Shown one piece after another: positions 11,061-21,177 of a stretch of 64,000 nucleotides of DNA. The stretch's first letter is position 1; every line of letters starts with the position of its first letter. This stretch comes from Gliomastix tumulicola (taxonomy: Eukaryota; Ascomycota; Sordariomycetes; Hypocreales; Bionectriaceae), in the NCBI GenBank assembly GCA_001599755.1, contig BCHX01000004.1, positions 2,046,001-2,110,000 on the forward strand. The letters are read 5' to 3'. Below the pieces are notes generated by a model. The model was given only the letters and a program-made list of their open reading frames with translations. It was not told the origin of the DNA and made no database searches. The translations under genes were made by a program, and so were the position numbers.

Positions 11061-12509
11061 ATGTCCGCCTACAACGGTCGGCGCGGCCCCAATGTCTCGC
11101 AGTTCTTGCGAAGCTTGACGGCCTTGAGCCCCCAGGGCCCGGTGGAGGAGGAGAACTACCAAGACGACATCAACCTCTTCACCAACACCGAGTTCTTCGA
11201 TCTTGACTCGGCCCAGAACACGGACTACCGTGCCCAGCCCGTCAAGATTGACACGGCCGCTCCCACCCCGGCTGTCTCGACTGCCGATGAGCCACTGTCG
11301 TCCTCCTCGGTCGTCGGTGATATCTCGTCCAGCATCGAGTTTATTTCGGGTGAGTACATGGTTCCTATATTGCTGCTGTCCTTTTGTTTTTCCGTCCCAC
11401 ACCACGCACATCCATGATGGCAGGTGGCGAGATGCTCTTCGCTCGAGGAACGAGACGCCTCTCTAGCCTCGCTCCCAACTCCTACGCACGCACCGCTACG
11501 TCGCACATTCACGTTGCGTTTGGGCGTGTCCTCGGCGCATTTCCTCTATGCCTACCCCCACTCCTCCCTGTCCATCGCTCCTGCCGCTTTCCCTGCGTGG
11601 CATCCAGAGTGGCTCCAGAGTGGAGCCCTTCTGCAGTGAGGAGTGCCGACCTGCGAGCCACTGAGAGGCCGCGCAGATTGCGCCATATGGCGCAATATCC
11701 CGTGACCTGCCTTTCTCACCCTTCAACCCTCAATGCACTCAACATGGACGGTCAAGGTCTCTGCCATCCTGGGTCAGAGGCCTTGACTAACCATATGATG
11801 CCCACGAGCGCACCAGCTCTTCCACCTCGCTCAACGGCTCTGGAGTGAAATCAGCTTCTCCCCCTCGCTCAATCATGTTCTCACGTTATATCATTGCGTT
11901 TCACTCTCGCTGACCACAACTCAAACCATGGCAGGAGACTATCCCTTCAACGACTCCAGTGCCTACCCAGCTGCCCCCCTCAGCTTCTTCGGCGAGGAGC
12001 CTCACAACTCCTTCCAGCCGCTGCAGCCCAACCACAGCCACAGCCACAGCCATGTCTACCCGAACCAGGTAGCACCCCAGCAGCAGCAGCAGCAGCAGCC
12101 GCTCCCCCACTTTTCCCAGCAGCAGCCCAACTACTCGCGGGCCACCGCTGAGAAGCGCAAGTCGGACGACCTGACCGCGGCCACCACGCCTATGTCCCTC
12201 GACGAGAGCGCCCGCGCCGCCGCCGAGGAGGACAAGCGGCGGAGAAACACGGCCGCCAGCGCCCGCTTCCGCATCAAGAAGAAGCAGCGCGAGCAGGCCC
12301 TCGAGAAGTCTGCCAAGGACATGACCGAGAAGGTCTCCTCCCTCGAGAGCAAGGTCTCGCAGCTCGAGACCGAGAACAAGTGGCTCAAGAACCTCCTCAC
12401 CGACAAGAACGGCGGCAGCGAGGAGATCAACATCCTCTGGAAGGAGTTCACCAAGCACGCCAGTCAACGACAGGGAAAGTCCGACTCCGCCACCAAGGCC
12501 GACCGGTGA
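11061..12509 (+). CDS. cys-3: bZIP transcription factor, CYS-3 / MetR sulfur regulator
   Basis: Activates sulfur-assimilation genes under sulfur limitation. Two exons, 11061-11349 and 11935-12509, give 287 residues. The N-terminus has the family block NGRRGPNVSQFLR followed by LFTNTEFFDLD. The middle is Gln/His/Ser/Pro-rich, with a poly-Gln run at about 12079-12099. The C-terminal bZIP has the basic region RRRNTAASARFRIKKKQRE, typical of CYS-3/MetR, then a leucine zipper ending near ENKWLKNLLTDKN. ATG 11061 was chosen because the conserved block starts there; an in-frame ATG at 10968 adds unconserved residues. The intron (11350-11934, 585 nt) is long for this genome, and its acceptor CAG lies inside an ACCATGGCAG sequence, so a transcript starting within the intron could encode a 193-residue form that keeps the bZIP. 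Orthology is strong; sulfur function follows from the family. Confidence 0.92.
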
Positions 12510-13027
12510 TCGAGTGGGAAGAAGAGGGCAGCAAAATATGTTTAACGTGTACTGGGATATAATGAGGGTTGGCAGAGTACGTGTCATGAACGATGATGTG
12601 TGCCCGGCCGGTCGCCGCTTCAAGACTTTCTTTTGCTCAAAGAAATAGCTTGATACGGTAGATAGGAAGAGGCGTTCACGGAACCATGGGAGCTCTCGGG
12701 GCGTTAACATGACGGGCATGGCCTGGTCTGGGACGACCAGGGAGGTTGGGGAGGGTCTCTTGTCATTGCTTTTTGCTTGAACATTTGTTTTGGATTATTA
12801 CATAAATGGGCATATCACGATATACACACGGCATGCTTCAAACGCTGTCATCTGTGGGCAAGGTCGCTAGTCTGAGGGTGAGTAATCACCTCTCGACATT
12901 AGTACCTTGTCGTAGCAGAGAAAAATATTACAGAACCAGCCCCTTGCTGCTGGCCACACCCCCCCGCAGAAGCTATAGTACTTGCATAGTGCCTGGCCAC
13001 TCTCTCAAGCCCCCCCCCCCCCACCGT
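12510..13027. other. 3' intergenic region between cys-3 and the small conserved gene
   Basis: Convergent 3' flanks of 518 bp. A run of 13 C lies at 13010-13022, directly beside the stop codon of the minus-strand gene. I see no gene or RNA structure. Confidence 0.6.
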
Positions 13028-13513
13028 TCAGGTCTCCCCCTTGCTCAGCCCATCCAGCCGCTGCCTGTTCCTCTTACTTAACAGCTTCAGCGTCGTCGCC
13101 CTCTCAGCCTCGGTCATCTCCGCCCAGTTAGCCACCCGCCCCGTCGACCCGTCCCTGTTGACGACCAAGGGTCCCAGCCCGTCGAGCCTGACCCCCGTGC
13201 CGCTGCCCACGTCGAGTGTCACTGTAGCTGGTTCTCCTTTCTCCGGTGGCGCTGGAAGCGACTCCCTCTTGGCCTCCCGGCTCTGTCCCTCCACCTCCTC
13301 CCCCTCCTTCACCAGCTGCTGCGGGTCTTTCATGAGCGGTCGACCGCTCGACATCTCGCGGCGGTGAGACGCCAGGTTCGACCACGACGACCACGACGAC
13401 CACCCGCCAGCAGGCACGCGCGAGCGCACACACAGACTGCCCGATCCTAGCCGTCCCAGCCGACGCGGCGATTGGACGACGAGCCTAGCGAGCGGCGCGT
13501 GGGGGAGCGCCAT
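13028..13513 (-). CDS. Small conserved fungal protein, probably mitochondrial
   Basis: A single exon of 161 residues. The first 45 residues are rich in Arg, Ser and Leu and free of acidic residues, as in a mitochondrial presequence. The conserved-looking part is the last 60 residues (LDVGSGTGVRLDGLGPLVVNRDGS, then RVANWAEMTEAERATTLKLLSKRNRQRLDGL), a pattern I recognise from uncharacterised fungal proteins without a named function. The middle (about residues 60-95) is Glu/Lys/Pro-rich and low in complexity. The ATG at 13513 is the only one that gives the presequence. Function unknown; no catalytic motif is visible. Confidence 0.75.
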   Translation of the reverse strand: MALPHAPLARLVVQSPRRLGRLGSGSLCVRSRVPAGGWSSWSSWSNLASHRREMSSGRPLMKDPQQLVKEGEEVEGQSREAKRESLPAPPEKGEPATVTLDVGSGTGVRLDGLGPLVVNRDGSTGRVANWAEMTEAERATTLKLLSKRNRQRLDGLSKGET

Positions 13514-14237
13514 ATTGCGTGATCGGGGGCGCGAGTGGTGAAATGAGCCAATGTGGCGGCGGGAAATAAAGACCTGCTCTCTCCTGCAGGGTCCTCTCAG
13601 GTTATAGTATTGCAGCTAAGCGGGAATAGCTTGTGAAAAATGCTACGCTGTGAAGGAGGTGAGGGGGGGAGTGCCAAATGCTCCGACGTGGTGGACTTGG
13701 TGGAGGATGTTGGTTGGTTAAGGAGGAGGAGAGAGAGAAGCAGAAGTTCGTCCAGAAGATGAGATGGTTTTTTTGATTTTTTTTAATGACTGTCCGGACA
13801 CGGGCCCGGGATTAGAGTGGAGACACCCGGTGATGGGACGGTGAAGCGTGCATGTCCGGCCGGGAGACTCGGTGGTCAAGTGTTTAGAGATGAGAAGATG
13901 GAAATGCGCTTAAAGGGATTCAGGGGGCCTGTGGAAATGGCAGTGTTCTTTGTATTCATGTCTTTCGTTCATTCTCGAATCAATCAATCTAGCAAGCAAG
14001 CAAACATGTCATGATGCAATCCCCTGAGATCCTCCTCTCGAAACGATGTGTCACTGGTCCTCTGTATGTGAAACCGGTGCGAACTGCGAGCTCGAACTCG
14101 ACGTCGCAGAGAGAAGCGCGTGTAATGCTTCTCACAGTCATGTCGCTTCTAGTAAAGCGGACTCCCGCTCTTGATAACTCAGCTCAGCTCGGCGGCTGGC
14201 CGTGTATCCTTCCTCGTCAGCACTCGATTCTCGCCCT
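13514..14237. other. Intergenic region upstream of the small conserved gene
   Basis: The 724 bp hold the promoter of the minus-strand small gene and the 3' flank of the aminotransferase. A T-rich tract lies at 13769-13785. No supported frame. Confidence 0.6.
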
Positions 14238-16408
14238 CTAAGCGGCGCGTCGGTACCTAGAAAATATGTTAGTAAATGCAACAATAATACGAAATCGTGC
14301 TCCCGACTTACTTGTTCACCACGCGCTCGATGCCATCGAGGCCCATCTCCAGGACCTCCAGCTTGGGGCCGTACGAGAATCGGACGAAGTGATGGCAGGG
14401 GCTGTCAAACAGATCACGACGACGCGAGGGGTTGAGGTCGAAGAAGATGCCCGGTACGACAATCACCTTCTCCTCCAGGCAGGCCTGGAAGAAGTTGAGG
14501 CCATCGGAGATGGGGCCGGGAAGACCCTCGAGGTTCAACCACCTGTTTACCTTGTCAGCATACTTCAGATGCTACCGAGCGTGGTGATGAAGACCAAGAC
14601 TCACAGGTAGAACGTGGAATCGGGCACGTATTTGATGACGAAGCCCATCTCACGGAGTCGGCGCACGACCATGTCTCGCTTGTCCTAGAGAAGGGTCAGC
14701 CGCTGAGGTTCCTCGTCACGTCGCTGTAGTACACCGAAGCAGGATGAAAAGGGGCTGATCAAGCAAGAACAATCAAGGCAAACTTACACGGAAGTGGCGC
14801 TGGAGGTGGACCATCTCCTCCTGAACCAGAGACGGCTCAAGCATGGGAATGGCCGCCTCCTGGAAGGGATGGGCAGCACCACCATCGAGGTAGCTACCGC
14901 AAGAGCCGATGCTATGCCACAATTAGTCTTCATATCTCTATCACAGAACCGCATCATCTTCAGCTTACGCAGAGATGTATTCTAGAGACGCAGTCAGTCA
15001 GCAAACATCCAAGCTCGTCAACTCTCAGGAACGACTTACCCTTAGGGCCAAGGATCCAGGCGATACGCCATCCAGGCAGGCGGAAGCGCTTGGTGAGCCC
15101 GTCGATGATGAGGACATCATCCTCGTTGACATCCTCCACGTTCTCGGCGGCGGAAATGGTAGTGCCGTCGCAGTTGCTCGTGTAGTTGTAGCCGGAGTAG
15201 AACTCGTCGCTGATGAGGGTGGCGCGGCTGCGGCAGATGTCCTGGATCTCGGCCAGCTCCGGGTTCGCGACGACCCTGCCGGTCGGGTTGCGAGGGTTGG
15301 AGGTCAGGATGACGGAAGTACCGCGGGCAATCTCCTCGGCGATCTTGTCGGGGTGGATGTGGTAGCCATCCTCCTCGGACAGGGGCACGGGAATGGCGGC
15401 GAACTATTTATTTTCACAAGTCTTAGCTAAGCTCTCCTGGAAAGCTTTGGCTCGTAAGTTGGGGGGGAGGGGGGGGGGGACGGACGTTCTTGAAGAGGGA
15501 CAGCATCTCGTTGTAGGCCGTGTAGTCGGGCAAGAAGAACGACAGATACGCATTGCCCAAGACGGCAGCAATTCGAATCAGACCGGCACGGCCACCAGGG
15601 ACAATGGCGACATTCTCCCAGGTATACTGGCTGTCCTTGCCCTTGCGGTGGTGCTCGTTGTAGAGCTTGGCGACGGCCTCCCGCAGAGGTCGGATGCCGG
15701 CCGTGGGGCCGTACTCCCGGCCGGCCATGGAGATGTTGATGGACTTGGGGCGCTCGAAGCAGCCGGCGATGTCGTCCTCGACCTCGGGCGCGCCCTGGCC
15801 CAGGTTGGCCCAGGAGTCCGGGTCCTCGAGGAAGCCGTACTCGGAGGCGCGCTCGGTGCACCAGACGACGCCGGTGGAGGATCGGCTGGCGTCGAGGCCG
15901 GCATGGGGCATGTGGCCCTCGTGGGCGTTGCGGAACTGGCGGTGAACCTTGGACTGGAGCTCTGCATTTTCAAACACCACGTCGTCAGCCTCTGGGAATC
16001 CATTGTGAAGCCCGGATAGCACATTAAAGCACCATTCTCGGAGAGGGGAAAATGCGAGACAGGGACGGAGCTTGGCGATGTGTCTTGGTGGCCGAAAGTC
16101 GCATAGCTAGCAGGGTGGCGGTTGGCAAATGCGGGGGAGGGGTTGCCTTGTCGTTGATCCATGTCGGTGAAGGGCAAGCTGCTGCGACAGTCGTGAGGGG
16201 TTGCTGAAGGTCCCAACGAGCAGAGTGGCGAGGATTTCTCACAGGCTGCCTCATTGACGGGGGGGGAACATCATGGCAGAAGACATAGCAGCAGACTCGA
16301 GGACTGACCGTTCATCCCAGGCTCGCCGGAGAAGCTACCACGGCGCACCACAGGCTTGGGAACACCTGTGTGCCGGTTGATGGAGAATTTGCGCCCGCTG
16401 AAAGCCAT
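14238..16408 (-). CDS. PLP-dependent aminotransferase, class I/II fold
   Basis: Eight exons on the minus strand: 16408-16309, 15991-15486, 15403-15040, 14981-14969, 14911-14788, 14684-14605, 14542-14312 and 14256-14238, giving 478 residues. Fold-type I aminotransferase signatures: ANLGQGAPEV near the N-terminus, NPRNPTGRVV at the substrate pocket, DEFYSGYNY (PLP-contacting Asp and Tyr), LTKRFRLPGWRIAWI with the Schiff-base lysine, and HHFVRFSYGP with the carboxylate-binding arginine. The amino donor cannot be told from sequence. Exon 4 is only 13 nt but is needed to join GPKG to the conserved IGSCGSYLDGG. The donor of intron 2 is GTCCGT and runs straight into a C-tract, an unusual splice site. 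The exon 1 to exon 2 junction (317-nt intron) is the least certain part, because the N-terminal region is the least conserved. Confidence 0.9.
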
Positions 16409-18984
16409 GGTGACTGGTAATTGCACGCGCAGGAAGCTTGAGTGTGTGTGTGTGTGTGTGTGTGACGACGAGGTCCGTCTACCGTTATTATCTCTCGCTT
16501 TGGATGTCTGTCTTGTGTATCGCCGACGGGCTTCTGTTCGACAGGCGGGAGGTCCGGTCGGAGCTGCAGCTATGCAAGCGAATGGCGGCCAGCTTGTAAG
16601 CAATGTCTCAGGTGACGAAAGACTTATAGAACGATCCAAGGAGGACGACGGAGAGGAATCAAAAAAATGGTGAGGGTTGAAATCGCTGCGACCAGCCAAA
16701 AGGAAGAAAAGTGCAAAAGAGGCGGACGGTTCTCCAGGAGGAGCAAGATGGAAATGGCGGGCAGGACTTTTTTTTTTATTTATTCAAACCCAACAGTGAC
16801 GATTCAGGCACCACGCGCGTCTCCCCTCCCAAGCTTGTGTGGGGATCGCCCGTCTCTTATTAAGTACCGGCACTTCATTAAGTCGCCGACAATCTTGCGA
16901 CGCCTCAGCAACAGCTCCCTTATTCTAGAATTCGGGAATTCGGCACGGAGGACAGTGAGGCGAGCTGTCTCTTCAGGGGGGGCACCGACCGCATTGCTTT
17001 TTTTTTTTCCTTCGTGAAAGGGTGAGGGTGAGCTTCCGGAAGGGGGAAGCAGGATTTAGTGAGGTTGCAGTAATATCGTCACCAGCATCAGCACGGACAC
17101 GCACGGCATCAATCACCTTCATCACCGTCACTGCGTGTCAGCGCGAGCTAGGCTATCCCAGGTATCTAGTCGGTAGTCTGCTGACATGGCCAGGACTATC
17201 GAATCCAATGAGCGTGGGGGAAGCTACTTGCCTCTTCCAGATGCTACCTTACTTAGTATGTGACCATGCACTCAGCTGCAGGTAGGGATACGATCGTTGC
17301 ACAGGAGCCCGTCCCCAGTCGGTGAATGCCCAAGCGGTACATCCGTGATCGCCAGCGCCTGCAGCTGGTCTCACTGCGAGACGAAAGCACCTGATATTTC
17401 TTCGTATTCTGATACACGACGACACGGGCCATCGGGCGGCCTCTGAGCACGAGAATGTGAATCATGCGAGAAAATCAGGGTCGTTTGCTCGAGCTCCAGG
17501 GTAGTTCGACCCCTGACGACGGCAACCTCAGGTCCCACTGGAATTCTTCAGCTGTGCCCCACAGCACCCCAGCTGCCATCTCAACTACCGTCCTCATTGC
17601 AACCTGAGGTTGTTGGGTGGCTTTGCGTCTTGAAGTCTGCCAGACATTTCACCTGGCCTGTGGCACCCACCGTAGACTTTGAAATGGCTGTATATCACCA
17701 GACCGAAACTGAGGCCGATCTGGGACTCAGCCGGTTTCGAATCTTCCAGCCATGCTAAGTTTCATACGTGGTCAAGCCGCCTAACCTAGAGCTCCGTAGA
17801 CTGAGGCTCAGCCCCTGTCATGCGCCACACATAGCCTCAAGCCGCAGTCTTTGGCGGGGCACTTCGCCGTCTACCCAATTCCCCCTTGGAGTAGATACTA
17901 CCCAAGTTGCTTCTCAATTCATCTCAGCCTTGTATAAGTAGGTATCTTGGCCCGACCATCGCTCTTGATCGAGGCCGCCGCTCGTGTGAGTCTGTCTATG
18001 CGATGATCGGGGGCAAGAAGCCTGCTTTGCCCTGGCCGAGGGCAGTGGTACGTACTGCGCATGGCAAGGTCAATATCGCCACGATAGGGGTCATTTCTCG
18101 AGCTACACGGCGACTCAGCTGGTGAGCGATCCAATGTAATGGGCAAGCAAAAGGTTTGCACAGCTCTGATCAGCAGACTGGGACACGGAGTCCACGAAAT
18201 GGATTTCATGAGGTGAGCCGTCAAGTGGCCCAAAAAACATGACACTCGGCAGCATAATTTCCTATGGCTTCCGTCTCATTTCTTTTTGTCAGGCACATGG
18301 CCATCCACGCGCTGGATAGGCCCTCAAAAGATGGGATGAAAGATCTCCATGGTTCGCAAAGAATCTGAATGACCCCTGTAAATCTATCTGTCATAGGAGC
18401 AGACTGCACACAACTGGTTCCAGATCTCTGGGTCATCAGGAAGCCGTAGTTCGTGACGGCGGCATTCAGTGGTGAACCATCAGGTACGGGTTGTAGGTTG
18501 CAGGGGGCAGGGCGGTGGCGCAGCCCCAGGCTCCCCATCCCAGCCGCTGTACCTGCAGCTGACCGGGGCGGAGTCTGTAAGCCTGGGAGCCTCACCTCAT
18601 TGACTCTCATGGTTTCAACGTTGTCTCTCCATACATGTGATTGTGATGGTCTTTGGATGACTTCGACCTCCCTCTACTTTGACGCAGAGTTTGGGTGAAG
18701 CCTCGCCATAGCCTAGCTAGACTTCTCGTTAGGCTTTATCGGCATCGCGGAGATGATACGTCCTCCAGTACGACATGAGGGGAGATTGATGGTGCCACAA
18801 AGTATAAGACCAGCCTGGTCATTTCCAGAGACAGTCACCCCTCAACAAGCACCTGTTTGCCACCTTCATCTGTCTACTACTTATACAGCAACCCCTTCCC
18901 ATAAGCAACAACATCTCCATCTGAAGCAAACCACCTACATACTTGTACTTGGCCACACAACTCGAAACACCAAGAACATCCATA
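16409..18984. other. Divergent intergenic region, aminotransferase to VWA gene
   Basis: About 2.6 kb with only short, unrelated frames. The left 600 bp carry the aminotransferase promoter with the GT microsatellite and T-runs at 16768-16778 and 17000-17009. The right 200 bp (TATA-like GTATAAGA near 18802, then a CA-rich leader) look like the core promoter of the VWA gene. I see no gene between. Confidence 0.6.
16442..16464. repeat. GT/CA dinucleotide microsatellite
   Basis: About 11 GT units lie 34 bp upstream of the aminotransferase ATG, so they fall in its 5' leader or core promoter as CA on the transcript strand. Such tracts vary in length between strains. Confidence 0.9.
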
Positions 18985-19947
18985 ATGAGCAAGGGTATCT
19001 TCGGATCGATCAAGGGCAAGATGTCCCGCAGCGACACGCAGAAGAGCTCCAGGAACCCGTTCAAGTCCTCCTCGGGCCCGTCTCCCAGCCCTCCTCCCAC
19101 GGACGCTCCCCCAGCGTACTCGGCCGACGCGCCGCCCAGCCATACCACTCGCGAGCGCTCAGCCAACCTGACCCCCTACGACAATGGCTCTCCTCGCCGT
19201 GGCCGGTCTCCTTCCCCGGCACCCAGCATGGTCAGCATCACCAACGACGACGACAAGTACGCCTTCCTGCGCACCTTTGACACCGTCTTCATCGTCGACG
19301 ACTCTGGCTCCATGGCAGGGAGCAACTGGAGGGAGGTCCGCACCGTCCTCCACAGCATCACGCCCACCTGCACAGCCCGCGACCGCGACGGCATCGACCT
19401 GTACTTCCTCAACCACAAGTCTTCCAACCGCGGCGGCGCAGGCAAGGCCGACGGCGGCTACTACAACATCGCGGATCCCCAGGTCGTCAACAACATCTTC
19501 GAGGACGTGCGCCCCAGCTACCAGACGCCCACGGGCAAGCGCCTGCAGACCATCCTCAAGCCGTACGTCGCCCAGCTCGGCGCGGCCTCGGACGTCGACG
19601 ACGTCAAGCCCGTCAACATCATCGTCATCACCGACGGCTGCCCCACGGACGACCCGGAGGGCGTCATCGTCCAGTACGCCCGCAAGCTCGACCAGCTCGA
19701 GGCGCCCCTGCACCAGGTCGGCATCCAGTTCTTCCAGGTCGGCCACAGCCGGGACGCCAAGGAGGCGCTCCGCGAGCTCGACGACGACCTTGCCGAGCAG
19801 GGCATCCGCGACATGGTCGACGCCTCGACCTGGGACACCAACAGCGGTGTCCTCACGGCCGACGGCGTGCTCAAGGTTGTCCTTGGAGCTGTCGTCCGCA
19901 AGATTGACCGTCGGCGCGCCAGCGGTGAGCGCCGACTCCAGTCTTAA
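18985..19947 (+). CDS. von Willebrand factor A (VWA) domain protein
   Basis: A single exon of 320 residues. Residues 1-90 are low-complexity, Ser/Pro/Lys-rich, including a PPPTDAPPAY segment. From about residue 98 comes a VWA domain: FIVDDSGSM supplies the DxSxS metal site (Asp105, Ser107, Ser109), the threonine of QTPTGKRLQ fits the second loop and IVITDGCPTDD the third, so the MIDAS metal site looks complete. No signal peptide or membrane segment is visible, which suggests an intracellular protein. ATG 18985 (context ATAATGAGC) is preferred; the frame is open 14 codons further upstream, but those residues are unlike the family. Partners and role are unknown. Confidence 0.85.
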   Translation: MSKGIFGSIKGKMSRSDTQKSSRNPFKSSSGPSPSPPPTDAPPAYSADAPPSHTTRERSANLTPYDNGSPRRGRSPSPAPSMVSITNDDDKYAFLRTFDTVFIVDDSGSMAGSNWREVRTVLHSITPTCTARDRDGIDLYFLNHKSSNRGGAGKADGGYYNIADPQVVNNIFEDVRPSYQTPTGKRLQTILKPYVAQLGAASDVDDVKPVNIIVITDGCPTDDPEGVIVQYARKLDQLEAPLHQVGIQFFQVGHSRDAKEALRELDDDLAEQGIRDMVDASTWDTNSGVLTADGVLKVVLGAVVRKIDRRRASGERRLQS

Positions 19948-21177
19948 CTTCTCCTTTTGCTCTGATTGCTCTTCTTCTTCTTCTTCTTCTTCTTCTTGTA
20001 TTACATTGTATTATTCTTTTTCATCCTTATTTTGTACTTTTAAGGAGGTATTCTTGAGGAGTTTGGGGGCTAAAACTAGACGGATCAAGTATGAGATACC
20101 ACGGCCATTGCAAGGATGCACAGGCCACACGGCGCCTAGAGGGAGGGCGCGGGGATTCTCTTTCACACACCTTAGATTACTGGAGTTAGTTGGCCTCACG
20201 GTCTCATAATAACTTTTATGTTCTTCCTACAGCTCCTGTTTTATTGAATTCTCGCCTGAGATAGCATTCAGCCCCAGTCCTTAATAGAAACCTCCTCGCC
20301 ATGCTCTGCGTCGGATGGCAGAGACAAACTGCCAAATGTATGTTCCCTGGCCGAAATAGTAAAGAGAAATCTAGGCCTGCGAAAACCGCGCTTTGTCCAT
20401 GTCTCTCCAACGAGAACCTCTGTCCATCCATGTCCGACTCGAAAAGAAAAGAAGAGAAGAATGTGCAATGTGATGTCAACGCCAAAATATCTTGTGCTCT
20501 CGCTTCCCACGTCAATGCTCGCTCGCTTCGTGTTGATGCTTGCTTGTTTGCTTCGGATCATGGTGTGCCTTGCCGAGATAATACCTCCCTCCAGAGAGGC
20601 AGGAGAAAACAGACGTCAAGTAGAAAATGCAGAAAATGCAGAAAAAGAGTGTGCGTAGTTGGCTATGTTCCGTCGAGAGACCAGTCCCAAATTGTGAGTC
20701 CAGTATCTCCGTGGTTACTTATCTTTGCGGTCGTCGTTCCGTAAGTCGTAAGTGCATGTGGTAGGTATTTTTTTTTTCAACGCCGAGTCTGCTCATAGAC
20801 AGCCAAGTCAACTCCTGTCGTCTTCCTCCTTCTTTTGACTCGGTCTTGGGGGAAGGGGAATGACGGCGCGGATCTAGTCGCGCCTGCATATGCCCTCTTT
20901 TCGTGTTACATTTTTTTGTTCTTTTTTTACTTTTTGTGTTTTTGTGTTTTTTGTGTTTTTTCTTGTGTGTCTCACTCAAGCTCAGGTGGGCTTTCTTCGC
21001 TTCTTCATTTCCAGTCGCCGATGCTCCTGACTTGTCGTCGTCGTCCTGGTCGTCCGCTAGAGGAGAGTTGTCAATCTCAAGCTTCTGTAAAGCTTGCCAA
21101 CAACCTGTAACGGAAGGGAAAAACGTTGATTCAGGGGTTCAGGGACAGAGAAAAGAAAAAGAGACAAGACGATGACT
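19948..21177. other. Convergent 3' intergenic region
   Basis: About 1.2 kb between two gene 3' ends, with T-rich tracts near 20768-20778 and 20910-20960. Open frames here are low-complexity and lie on both strands. No gene supported. Confidence 0.6.
19971..19997. repeat. CTT trinucleotide microsatellite
   Basis: Nine CTT units start 23 bp after the stop codon of the VWA gene, in its probable 3' UTR. Confidence 0.9.

Noticed and set aside
11384..11848. 154-codon frame inside the cys-3 intron as an extra exon
   Set aside because: It would need a stop within the frame before exon 2 and has no CYS-3/MetR similarity; direct joining of 11349 to 11935 keeps phase.
17735..17755. Second tRNA-like word, GGTTTCGAATC
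   Set aside because: The T-loop is one base too long and no cloverleaf can be drawn.
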